Positions 42,053 to 50,810 of a DNA stretch of 64,000 nt are shown one piece after another (within the stretch, counting starts at the first letter, position 1; every line of letters starts with the position of its first letter). The notes under the pieces are model-generated. The model was given only the letters and a program-made list of their open reading frames with translations, was not told where the DNA came from and did not search any database. The DNA comes from SKLM01 sp964575455 (GTDB taxonomy: Bacteria; Chloroflexota; Anaerolineae; B4-G1). The DNA is taken from the NCBI GenBank assembly GCA_964575455.1, contig CAZNRX010000011.1, positions 1 to 64,000 of the forward strand, given 5' to 3'. A program made the position numbers and the translations under genes.

Positions 42053-45000
42053 TCATCGACCGAGCTTGCCCAGGGCCGCCGCCACATCCTCCAGCAGCTC
42101 CTCCTGCTTCAGCACACCTTTATGGACCAAGGTCTCGACCCGATTATTGAGCCGTCGACGATCCTCCTCGGTCAACTCCTTGGCAGTGACGACGATGACG
42201 GGAATGGATCGGGTCGCTTCGTTCGACTTGACGGACTCGAGGACAGCAAAGCCGCCCACCTCTGGCATCATGAGATCGAGGATGATGATTTGCGGACGCA
42301 GCTCCTCCACCAGCTCAATGGCCTCCTCGCCGCCAGCCGCCTCCAAGACCTCGTACCCGTCCTGGCTCTCGATCATGCGCCGCAGCAAATGTCGGTCCCC
42401 TGCATGATCGTCGACGATCAGCACCTGGTGGATGCCCGCGTGACCGCGTCGACCCGGATCCTGATCAAGCCAATCGAGCGCCGTGACCAGATCCTCCTCC
42501 ATGATGGGCTTGACCAAGTAGTCGGCCGCCCCAAGGCTCATGCCCCGCTCCTCCTCACTGATGATGCTGCAGATGATGACGGGTATGTCGCTGGTCTCCG
42601 GGTCGTTCTTCAGCTCCCGAATCACGTCCCAACCGTCCTTCTGAGGCATCATCACGTCGAGGGTGATGGCGTACGGGTTCAGCCGCTTGGCCATGTCAAG
42701 CACACGATTCGAATCCGTCAGTCCGAAGACGCGATAGCCGCGCAGATGGAGATAGCGGCGATAGAGACTGATCACGCCCGTATCGTCATCAACACAAAGG
42801 ACCAGTGGACCAGAGTCCTCCTCAGGTCGGAGCAGAGCCTCCTCGTCGATCGGTTCTCGCCGTTCCTCAACGTAGGAGGGCGGCCCCTCGACGGGCAGTG
42901 TGAAGGTGAAGGTGCTCCCCTCTCCGAGCTCACTCTCTACCCACATTCGCCCACCGTGGAGCTGTACGAAGGAATGGCTGATCGTCAATCCCAAGCCGGT
43001 GCCACCGTGCTCGCGAGTTGTCGAAGCATCCACCTGCGTGAACGGCTCGAAGACCGTCTCCATCTCCTCTTGACCTATCCCCCGGCCGGTGTCCGTGACA
43101 GACAGCCGTATCTCCCTAGCGCCAGCCGCGTCAGCCGCTTCGTGCTCTTCGTGTTTAACCTCGGTCGCGACGCGAATGAACCCCTCATCCGTGAACTTGG
43201 CCGCGTTCGAGACAAGGTTGAGCAGAATCTGGCGGACGCGGCGCTCGTCAGCCGTGATGGTGGGTAGGTCCTTAGGGATAGACTGCTGCAGCTCGATCGG
43301 CTTGTCCTTCACCAGAGCGATGGCTGTGGACATCACGCCATTGATGATCTCTCTCAGATCCACAGGCTCGAAATCGAGCTCCATCTTCCCAGCCTCAATC
43401 TTCGACACATCGAGGATGTCATTGATCAGCCCGAGCAGATGTTGACCACTGCTGTGGATCGCCTCCAGGTCCTCACGCTGTTGCTCCGTGATCGGCCCAT
43501 CGATGCCCTTGAGCACAACGCGGGAGAACCCGATGATCGAGTTAAGAGGCGTGCGAAGCTCGTGAGACATATTGGCCAGGAACTGGCTCTTGAGCCGATC
43601 CACCTCCCGGAGCCTTTCCGCCGTCTCGACCGCCTCCTCATACAATCTGGCACTCTCCAGCGCGATGGCCGTCTGGCTGGCCACGGCGGTGAGCAGCTCC
43701 AGGTCGTGCTCGTCGTAAGCAGCCTTTCGGGTGTAGTTCTGGACAGCCATCACGCCGAGCACATCGCCAGCGACCATCAACGGGACGCCGAGCCAGGAGT
43801 TCGCCGGCTCTCCGACCAGGCTGACGCCGTAATCAGAGAGCCGATCGACCAAGTTCTCCTTGATGAGCACCGGCTCACCCGTGCGAACGATGTAGCCGGA
43901 GAGGCCCTCTTCAGCGGCCAGGACGCTGACCTCCTGGTCGGCTTCAGCCGTGGCAGCGTTGAAGCGGATGACGATCTCCTCCACCTCGGGATCATAGAGG
44001 CCGACGAAGAAGTTCTCGGCGCTTATCAACTGCGACGCCCGCCAATGGGCCTGCTTCAACACCTCGTCCACCGCAAGCTGGGCAGCCAATGCCTGTCCCA
44101 GATCGCTGAGCACGGACTGCTCCTGGGCGCGGGCACGGACCTCCTCGAAGAGGCGAGCACTCTCCAGCGCGAGCGCGACCTGCTCGCTCACCTCCCTCAC
44201 CAACTCCATCTCTTCCTGGCTCCAGGACCGCTCCTCGCCGCTCTCCTCCAAGGAGATGGCACCGATGGCCCGATCGCGCAGACGCAGTGGCGCCACCAAT
44301 GCCGAGCGCCCGTTGCCATCCTCCTTCGTCGCCACAACCTGCCCTGAGTCCAAAGCCTGGTCTTCAACAGGAATAGCGTCGGTGATCGCATCGACCCGGG
44401 TGACTGCGTCGACCCAAGCGCCCAGGCTATCTAGCCCGTCGACCCCCAGATCAGTCGGTCTCACATCAACTCGGTCATACTCAAAGGCCGTAAGCTCCCC
44501 GCGACGCTCCCACGCCCTTCGCACCTGTTCTCCCTGAGCCACCTGAAGCTCTCGGAGGGAGCGCTGGCTCTCATCAAGGAGACGAGCATTGTCGATGGCC
44601 ACGGCCACCTGATCGGCCATCGTCTGCAGGGCCGCCACGTCCTCATCGTCGAAGGCAGCCGCCTCCATAGACTGGACATCCAGCACGCCGAGGATCTCAC
44701 CCCTGACCTGCAACGGCACGGCCATCTCCGAACGTGTGCGCGGCAGATCGGGATTGTCGAAGAAGACAGCATCCCTGCCGACGTCGAGCGCGATGCGGGG
44801 ATCGCCTGAGCCAGCGACGTAGCCCACGATGCCTACCTCGCCAACCCGAAGCCTGTGACCACGCTCAAGCATTCTCTGCCCGCCCTGCGATGAAGCGGCC
44901 CTGAGCACCGCGTACTCCTCCGCATCGTCCAGGAGGAAGATACCGGCGTGGTAGAAGCCAAACCGCTCGGAGACCAGATGCACGGTCGCTTCAAGCAGGT

Positions 45001-46234
45001 CCCCCACATCTCGTATGGTCGCGGCTTCGCGAGCCACCTCCGCTGCGGCCTCCAACTGCGCCGCACGGCGCCGGAGATCTTCGGTGCGATCGGCCACACG
45101 TTGCTCAAGCTCCCCGATCAAGCCTCGCAACCGAGCCGTCATGCTGTTGAAGGCCCGGGCCAGCACGCCGATCTCGTCCGCACGCTGCACGGGGGCGGTA
45201 AGCGCAGCGGCGCGCTCCAGGTCGCCAGCGGCGATCTCGGTCGCCGCCTCCGTCAGATCAACGATGGGGCTCACGATGCGGCGCGTGAGAAGCAACGCAG
45301 CTCCAGAAGCCACACCGGCGGCCACAATCGTTATCCCTGCCAACGTCAACACCGTGGCACGGCCAGCACCCACCACCCGAGACCAGTCGCGCTCCGCGAG
45401 CAAGGCCACCCTTAACTCCGGTAGCCACTGGTATGCCCCTAGGACCTCCTGGCCAAGACAGCTCTCGTACCGTTCTACCCCCTGCTCACCTTTCAAGGCC
45501 GCCCTGATGCCCCTGCTCTCTATCGTTCCGGCAGATACGGCCTCGACGTCTTCGCCACCAGCAAGATAGCGACGCTCCTTGCTCACCAGATATACCTCAT
45601 CCGCGCCAGACTTGAGCAACGCACCCAGCCTGCCCAGATTGGCCCGCCCGACGAGCACGGCCATCAACTCCCCCTCGGGGCCTGTCACCGGCCTGGCGAT
45701 CAACATGGTGGGTGCCTTGACCGTCAGATCATAGACAGGAGGCTGCACGTAGACCCCCTCCCGTCCCTCGCGGAAGGTGGTGGCCAGGTAGTAGGTCTCT
45801 CCCTCGTGCCCCACATCCGTCGACACCTCGACCTCGCTGGTCCCGGGGTGCATCAGGTAGAGCTCCATGAACGCCACCTTCTTGCGCAGAAAGCCATTCA
45901 GACGGACAGCAACGTCGGAATAGGCCGCCAGGCGCTCGGGACTATCGCTCGGGCTTTCATGCATCGTCTGCAGGGAGTGCTGCAACCCGGTTTCAGTGGC
46001 CAGGACAGCCAGATCCCCCTCTCGTTCAGCAAGCCACTGGCGGATCTCCTGTTGCTTGAGCTCAGCAATATCCGAGAGCTGGCTTCGCGAGGTCCGCAGG
46101 CTAGAGCGATAGCTGACCGTCGTCCCGAGCACAGCGGTGAACAGTGCCGGCAGGATGACCAGGGCCAGGCTGAAGATCAGCAGGGTGCGCCGAAGGCTAC
46201 GACGTCGTGTGCTGGACATAGCAGATGTACTCAT
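42053..46234 (-). CDS. Hybrid sensor histidine kinase: Cache-HAMP-GAFx3-HisKA-HATPase-RECx2
   Basis: 1393 residues. TM1 (about 18-38); Cache-type extracellular domain (40-288); TM2 (292-316); HAMP (317-370); coiled coil; GAF1 with FGFYHAGIFLLDD (400-555); degenerate GAF2 (620-695); GAF3 (705-865). HisKA FLANMSHELRTPLNSI (H891); N-box NLVSNAAKF (1006-1014); G1 DTGRGIG (1048-1054); G2 GGTGLGL (1077-1083). REC1 (1144-1260, TLDVMMP, D1193, K1242). REC2 (1268-1390, ILDLMMP, D1320). About 12 residues (KHEEHEAADAAG, 1027-1038) are inserted by repeat family B between N-box and G1. It is the only kinase and only output of the nine-gene operon, and its last gene. GGAAGGAG precedes ATG. Confidence 0.93.
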   Translation of the reverse strand: MSTSAMSSTRRRSLRRTLLIFSLALVILPALFTAVLGTTVSYRSSLRTSRSQLSDIAELKQQEIRQWLAEREGDLAVLATETGLQHSLQTMHESPSDSPERLAAYSDVAVRLNGFLRKKVAFMELYLMHPGTSEVEVSTDVGHEGETYYLATTFREGREGVYVQPPVYDLTVKAPTMLIARPVTGPEGELMAVLVGRANLGRLGALLKSGADEVYLVSKERRYLAGGEDVEAVSAGTIESRGIRAALKGEQGVERYESCLGQEVLGAYQWLPELRVALLAERDWSRVVGAGRATVLTLAGITIVAAGVASGAALLLTRRIVSPIVDLTEAATEIAAGDLERAAALTAPVQRADEIGVLARAFNSMTARLRGLIGELEQRVADRTEDLRRRAAQLEAAAEVAREAATIRDVGDLLEATVHLVSERFGFYHAGIFLLDDAEEYAVLRAASSQGGQRMLERGHRLRVGEVGIVGYVAGSGDPRIALDVGRDAVFFDNPDLPRTRSEMAVPLQVRGEILGVLDVQSMEAAAFDDEDVAALQTMADQVAVAIDNARLLDESQRSLRELQVAQGEQVRRAWERRGELTAFEYDRVDVRPTDLGVDGLDSLGAWVDAVTRVDAITDAIPVEDQALDSGQVVATKEDGNGRSALVAPLRLRDRAIGAISLEESGEERSWSQEEMELVREVSEQVALALESARLFEEVRARAQEQSVLSDLGQALAAQLAVDEVLKQAHWRASQLISAENFFVGLYDPEVEEIVIRFNAATAEADQEVSVLAAEEGLSGYIVRTGEPVLIKENLVDRLSDYGVSLVGEPANSWLGVPLMVAGDVLGVMAVQNYTRKAAYDEHDLELLTAVASQTAIALESARLYEEAVETAERLREVDRLKSQFLANMSHELRTPLNSIIGFSRVVLKGIDGPITEQQREDLEAIHSSGQHLLGLINDILDVSKIEAGKMELDFEPVDLREIINGVMSTAIALVKDKPIELQQSIPKDLPTITADERRVRQILLNLVSNAAKFTDEGFIRVATEVKHEEHEAADAAGAREIRLSVTDTGRGIGQEEMETVFEPFTQVDASTTREHGGTGLGLTISHSFVQLHGGRMWVESELGEGSTFTFTLPVEGPPSYVEERREPIDEEALLRPEEDSGPLVLCVDDDTGVISLYRRYLHLRGYRVFGLTDSNRVLDMAKRLNPYAITLDVMMPQKDGWDVIRELKNDPETSDIPVIICSIISEEERGMSLGAADYLVKPIMEEDLVTALDWLDQDPGRRGHAGIHQVLIVDDHAGDRHLLRRMIESQDGYEVLEAAGGEEAIELVEELRPQIIILDLMMPEVGGFAVLESVKSNEATRSIPVIVVTAKELTEEDRRRLNNRVETLVHKGVLKQEELLEDVAAALGKLGR

Positions 46235-46270
46235 ACGTACTGCTCCTTCCCATACAAAGGAAGCGAACGG

Positions 46271-47446
46271 CTAGTAGCGGACGAAGCTTCCATCCTCGTC
46301 GACCCGGTAAGCAACGTGAACCGTACCCTGGCGATCACCAGCTTCATCAAACCTCTCAATCGTGCCAGTGACCCCCGCCAGTCCCTGCATGCCACGGATA
46401 TGCTCGCCCAGGACATCGGATTCGGTCGACCCGGTCTCCTCGATGGCGACCACGATCACCTTAAAAGCATCGGCCGCCATCAGGGTCCAGATGCTGGTCG
46501 GAGGCTCACCGTACTGCTCCTGGTAGTCGGCTATGAACCGCTGGGCCTCACCGGATTTCATGTCTTGTGGCAACGGCTCTGTGGTGATGATCGAGCCGGC
46601 CGCCGCTTCCTCGCCCGCGATCTCGACGAACTCGGGGTTGTTGGTGGCGTTTCCCGCGATGAATTGAACATCGAGCTCTCTTTGTTTCAACTGCTTCACC
46701 AACAAGCCACCCTCAGGGTAGTAGCCTGTGAAGTAGAGCGCCTCGGCCAAGGCCGCATTTGGGCCGTCTCCCTCCAGCTTATCCAGGAGAGGGTTGAAAT
46801 CACGCTGACCAGGGCTGATCGCCTCATAGAGGACCACCTCGGCCCCCTTCTCCTCCAGATAGCGACGCGTCCAGTCCGCCAAGCCCTCGGAATAGGACGA
46901 GCCGTCGTGTACCAAAGCCACGCGGGAATACCCCAACGTGTTGACGATGAAGTCAGCTGCAAACAGTCCCTGGCGGTCATCAAGAAAGCAGACCCGGAAG
47001 AAGTGCCGATACCCCTTATCCGTCAGTCGGGTGGCTGTGGAGGAAGGCGTGATCTGCAGCAAACCTGCCTCGTCGTACACCTCCGCTGCGGCCTCAGTCG
47101 CATCGGAGTTGTACCCACCGATGACGGCGACAACGCCCTGCTCTATCAAGCGCTCGGCAGCACGACGGGCCTCATCTGGATCGCCCCGATCGTCCTCCAC
47201 GATAATCTCTATCGAGCGACCACCGAGCACCCCTCCCGCCTCATTCACCTGATTGGCAAGGAGCGTTACCGCCTGACGGAAGCCCACCCCCTCATAGGCC
47301 CACTGCCCCGTCATCGGTCCCTGAACGCCAATCTTGATGGGCTGATCCTCGGCCGATTCGCACGCTGGCATCATAACGCTGCACAGTAACATCGCGGCAA
47401 GAAGGGGGAGGCAGACGACATCCCGGGGAAGAACCCTGTGTTTCAT
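46271..47446 (-). CDS. Leu/Ile/Val-type ABC substrate-binding lipoprotein, orphan
   Basis: 391 residues from ATG 47446 (GAGGAG upstream). Signal peptide with Cys near residue 29 (MMPAC). Periplasmic-binding fold type I: IKIGVQGPMTGQWAYEGVGF, VVAVIGGYNSDATEAAAEVY, QITPSSTATRLTDKGYRHFFRV, FTGYYPEGGLLVKQ and TMAADAFKV. These are the classical LivJ family motifs for amino acids, amides or similar ligands. No permease or ATPase gene is near; instead it lies between a GAF sensor and the hybrid kinase in the same operon. A sensory rather than transport role is likely: the ligand-bound protein could act on the Cache or membrane part of a neighbour sensor. Confidence 0.9.
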   Translation of the reverse strand: MKHRVLPRDVVCLPLLAAMLLCSVMMPACESAEDQPIKIGVQGPMTGQWAYEGVGFRQAVTLLANQVNEAGGVLGGRSIEIIVEDDRGDPDEARRAAERLIEQGVVAVIGGYNSDATEAAAEVYDEAGLLQITPSSTATRLTDKGYRHFFRVCFLDDRQGLFAADFIVNTLGYSRVALVHDGSSYSEGLADWTRRYLEEKGAEVVLYEAISPGQRDFNPLLDKLEGDGPNAALAEALYFTGYYPEGGLLVKQLKQRELDVQFIAGNATNNPEFVEIAGEEAAAGSIITTEPLPQDMKSGEAQRFIADYQEQYGEPPTSIWTLMAADAFKVIVVAIEETGSTESDVLGEHIRGMQGLAGVTGTIERFDEAGDRQGTVHVAYRVDEDGSFVRY

Positions 47447-47459
47447 CCTATCACTCCTC

Positions 47460-49157
47460 TCATAGCTCATCTTCTTCCTGATCCATGCGAGAGCCGCGAT
47501 CTGCAGCCAACAGCACACGCGTCCGATCGACTCTCATCGCCTTGCCCAGCTCTCGCACGGCGGTTTGCATGATGTTCTCCACGTCCGAGGAGGCGCGGAC
47601 CTTCGCCGTGATATCAGCGACCAGCCGCTCACGCTCTGCGCGGCGCTGCGTGTCCCGGTAGAGCCGCGCGCTCTCCAGGGCCACGCCCAACTGATCGGTC
47701 AGCGTCTGCAGCAGGTCGATCTCCTCCTCCGTCCAGGCGGTGTCATCAGGCTTGCACCCATCGATCACGCCTACGACCTGATCACGCACCTTGATCGGGA
47801 TGGCCAGCCTGGCGCCGTTGTCGAAAGGCGTGATCTCCCCTGTACGGAGCGCTGTTCGCATCTCTGGCCGCCACAGATCGGGGGCAGGGACCGTGTCTCG
47901 CACATCGCTGATGAAGCCCAACCCTGTCTCAGCTCTGACCAGCTCCTGCCACGCTTCGCGGCTCATCTGACCGTAGGCGCGACGTTCGGCATCCAAGCTC
48001 TCCTGCACCTGCTGGAAGAGCCTGGTGTTGTATATGGCGACCGCCACCTGGTCGGCCAGGGTCTGTAGCACGGCCACGTCCTCTTCGCGAAATGCCGCCG
48101 GCTCGATACTCTGCACGTCCAAGGCGCCGATGATCTCGCCCCGGGCGCGCAGGGGCAGCGCCATCTCGGAGCGCGTGTTCGGCAGGTCCGGGTTGTCGAA
48201 GAACACAGCATCCTCGCCTACATCCAAGGCGACACGGGGCTCGCCCTGCTCGACGACGTAGCCCACGATACCCACTCCCAACTGGAGCCGGTGATTGCGG
48301 GCCAGCATACGCTGGCCTCCCTCGCTGGAGGCCGCCTCCAAGACCGCCCATTCCCTGGCAGGATCCAGCAGAAAGATGCCGGTGTGATAGAAACCAAACT
48401 GCTCGCTGACCAGGCTCACGATTCGGGCGAGCTGTCTCTCAAGATCGAGCAGCGAAGCTGTGTCCCGGGCAACAGCCGCCGTCGCCTCCAGGTAGCGGGT
48501 ACGGCGAGTTAGATCCTGGGTGCGAGCCTCTACCGTCTCCTCCAGCTGCTCCCTCTGCTGCTCCAACTCGCCCGCTTGTTGCCGGGCGCGCTCCAGGGCT
48601 TCGTCAAGGCTGCCGATGGCGAGATGGAGGAGCAACGCCGCCAGGGTAACGTTGCCAATTACGTTGATCAACCCCAGCTGCGGCGTGAGGTTAACCAGGG
48701 GCGGCGGCAGGACCCCGTTTGCCCCAGCGACGTAGACCCCGACGCCGACAAGGATGGTCAACCCGCCAGAGATAACCGCGCCGAACCGACCCAGCAGGAG
48801 GGCAGCCACAACGACAAAGACAATGAACCCAGCAGCCGTTGGGCTCCGCAGCCCTCCGGTCAAGATGAGCGTCCCGAGCTCCAAGAGCCCTAGTATGGCC
48901 ACAAAAAGCCCACTCGCCAGCCGGAGGTAGCCCGAGCGCAATAGGACCCATGCACCAACGGTCAGCAGGCCCGTCAGCCCGACGAACTGCAATCCCTCCA
49001 CAGGGCTTTCGGGCAGGATCAAGACAGGAACCGTGACGGCCACCAGCACAGCCAGAATGAACAAGAGGATCGTGTTCAGCAGCCTCGCCACGCGCGTCTT
49101 ATCCTCGTCCCCGGCGAAGACTGGCGGGGCGAGGAATTGTCTAATCCTAATCCACAT
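47460..49157 (-). CDS. Membrane GAF sensor protein without output domain
   Basis: 565 residues from ATG 49157 (AAAGGAAG upstream). Six hydrophobic helices (about 28-48, 57-73, 77-100, 108-123, 127-145, 160-182) with short loops, a coiled coil (185-222), GAF1 (225-385; FGFYHTGIFLLD, FFDNPDLPNTRSEMALPL) and GAF2 (about 395-525; IDLLQTLTDQLGVALESARLY), then a short GAF-like start that ends at ADRGSRM. No HisKA, HATPase, GGDEF or HTH is present. It overlaps the preceding sensor gene by 11 nt. The 13-bp gap to the orphan binding-protein gene suggests coupling. Confidence 0.85.
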   Translation of the reverse strand: MWIRIRQFLAPPVFAGDEDKTRVARLLNTILLFILAVLVAVTVPVLILPESPVEGLQFVGLTGLLTVGAWVLLRSGYLRLASGLFVAILGLLELGTLILTGGLRSPTAAGFIVFVVVAALLLGRFGAVISGGLTILVGVGVYVAGANGVLPPPLVNLTPQLGLINVIGNVTLAALLLHLAIGSLDEALERARQQAGELEQQREQLEETVEARTQDLTRRTRYLEATAAVARDTASLLDLERQLARIVSLVSEQFGFYHTGIFLLDPAREWAVLEAASSEGGQRMLARNHRLQLGVGIVGYVVEQGEPRVALDVGEDAVFFDNPDLPNTRSEMALPLRARGEIIGALDVQSIEPAAFREEDVAVLQTLADQVAVAIYNTRLFQQVQESLDAERRAYGQMSREAWQELVRAETGLGFISDVRDTVPAPDLWRPEMRTALRTGEITPFDNGARLAIPIKVRDQVVGVIDGCKPDDTAWTEEEIDLLQTLTDQLGVALESARLYRDTQRRAERERLVADITAKVRASSDVENIMQTAVRELGKAMRVDRTRVLLAADRGSRMDQEEDEL

Positions 49158-50793
49158 CGTCACTTCCTTTCCTCTGCAACGCGGAACCCGCGTCTGAACC
49201 ACCGTCCATCCCTGTATCGGCCAGTCGGATCACGACGTCATCCAAGTTCAGCGCCTGGCGCATCTCGCTGGCGGCTGTCCTGAGCACTGCCTCCAGGTCC
49301 AGGGTTTCGCGTATGCGGCTAGAGACCTCCGTGACGAGTCGATCTCGCGCAGCGCGGCGCTGCGTCTCCTCCAGCAGACGAGCGTTCTCCAACGCCAGTG
49401 CGAGACGATCGGCTATTTCCTCGACCATCTCTATCGTCTCGCTCAGAACTGGCTCACCCTCGAAGCGGAGGTTCAGCGCTCCCACAACTCGACCCCGCAG
49501 TTTCATCGGCACAGCGACGGTTGCGAGGGCCCCCTGCCCATCATCCCCTTCAATGTCGGTGGTTATCACGGGGCGGCCCTCCTGCCACACCTGGAGGACC
49601 TCTGAGGGCTGCTCGGTCAGGGGTTCCAGGCCTGCGTGTCGGTAGCGATAGCCAGGCACTCGGCCAGCGCTGCGGACGACGGCCTGCCACGCCTCCTCGA
49701 CGTACCTTCCCTGGGCTATCTCCAGCTCATGCACTGTCTGCTCCAGCTCGTCCATGAGGCGGGCGTTCTGAATCGCCAAGGCCACCTGGTCGGCCATCGT
49801 CTGCAAAATTGCCACATCCTCGTCGGTGAAGGCGTGCGGCTCCCGGGACTGAACGTCCAACACACCGATGACCTCGTCACGCACCCGCAGCGGCAGGGTC
49901 ATCTCTGAGCGGGTCTGCGGGAGATCGGGGTTGTCGAAGAATACCGCATCCTCACCGACGTCAAGCGCGACGCGAGGCCGACCGGAACCAGCGACGTAGC
50001 CAACGATGCCCACCTCGCCGACCCTCAGCCGGTGGCTCCGCTCCAGCATTCGCTGCCCGCCCTCCGAGGAGGCGGCCTGCAGTACCGCGTACTCCCCGAC
50101 ATCGTCCAGCAGGAAGAGGCCAGCGTGATAGAAGCCGAATCGATCGGAGATCAGATGCACGGTTTCGTCGAGCAGCTCATTCACGTTGAGGATGGCAGCG
50201 GCGTTGTGGGCCACCTCGGCCGCGGCCTCTAGCTCGACTACGCGACGCTCCAGGGCAGCTGTCCGCTCTGCCACGCGCTGCTCCAGCTGGGTGTAGATGG
50301 CTTGAAGGCGGTTGGCCATCTCATTGAAGGCAACGCCAAGGCGTCCGAACTCATCCACCCACTCGATCTGCACCCGCTCGTCCAGGCGTCCAGTGGCCAG
50401 GCGCTCGGCTGCTGCCGTCAGTCGCTCGACCGGCCGCGCGATGCTGCGAATGGTGATGAAGGAGGCGACCACAGCCGCCATGCCGACAAGCCCCCCCCAC
50501 ACTGTGGGCACCAGGCGCATCGCTTGGCGGGCTTCTGCAATCTCTGCGAAGAGAGCTGTCCGCCGGGCCTCCGTCAGCGCGTCGGTGCGGAGCACCTCCG
50601 CTTGCAAAGAGAGGACGGCACGATCCATCCGCGCCAGGGTGATGGCGTACAGGATGGCGGCCAGCGCAAGCAAGGCGAGGACGATGAGCAGGCTTCCAAT
50701 GAGCCGGGCACGGGTGCTGGTGACCCGCGCGGCAAGGATGGTCCTCGGTGCTTCGCTTGTCTCTCTTTCTCCGACTGGCTCTTGCTCAGGCAT
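49147..50793 (-). CDS. HAMP-GAF-GAF membrane sensor without output domain
   Basis: 548 residues from ATG 50793 (GAGGAAGGAAACG upstream). Two membrane helices (29-52 and 95-117) enclose a short loop with no ligand domain; HAMP (117-170); coiled coil; GAF1 (192-347; FGFYHAGLFLLDD, FFDNPDLPQTRSEMTLPL); GAF2 (about 375-490). The C-terminus ends in a helix and an incomplete GAF start (LDLEAVLRTAASEMRQAL). The GAF1 sequence is nearly identical in pattern to the other sensors of the operon, indicating paralogue amplification. Confidence 0.85.
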   Translation of the reverse strand: MPEQEPVGERETSEAPRTILAARVTSTRARLIGSLLIVLALLALAAILYAITLARMDRAVLSLQAEVLRTDALTEARRTALFAEIAEARQAMRLVPTVWGGLVGMAAVVASFITIRSIARPVERLTAAAERLATGRLDERVQIEWVDEFGRLGVAFNEMANRLQAIYTQLEQRVAERTAALERRVVELEAAAEVAHNAAAILNVNELLDETVHLISDRFGFYHAGLFLLDDVGEYAVLQAASSEGGQRMLERSHRLRVGEVGIVGYVAGSGRPRVALDVGEDAVFFDNPDLPQTRSEMTLPLRVRDEVIGVLDVQSREPHAFTDEDVAILQTMADQVALAIQNARLMDELEQTVHELEIAQGRYVEEAWQAVVRSAGRVPGYRYRHAGLEPLTEQPSEVLQVWQEGRPVITTDIEGDDGQGALATVAVPMKLRGRVVGALNLRFEGEPVLSETIEMVEEIADRLALALENARLLEETQRRAARDRLVTEVSSRIRETLDLEAVLRTAASEMRQALNLDDVVIRLADTGMDGGSDAGSALQRKGSDDVD

Positions 50794-50810
50794 CGTTTCC
50801 TTCCTCAGTT

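Noticed and set aside
46271..49157. Liv-type amino acid transporter locus
   Set aside because: Only the binding protein is present; neighbouring genes are sensors, with no LivH/M/G/F-like proteins in the window.
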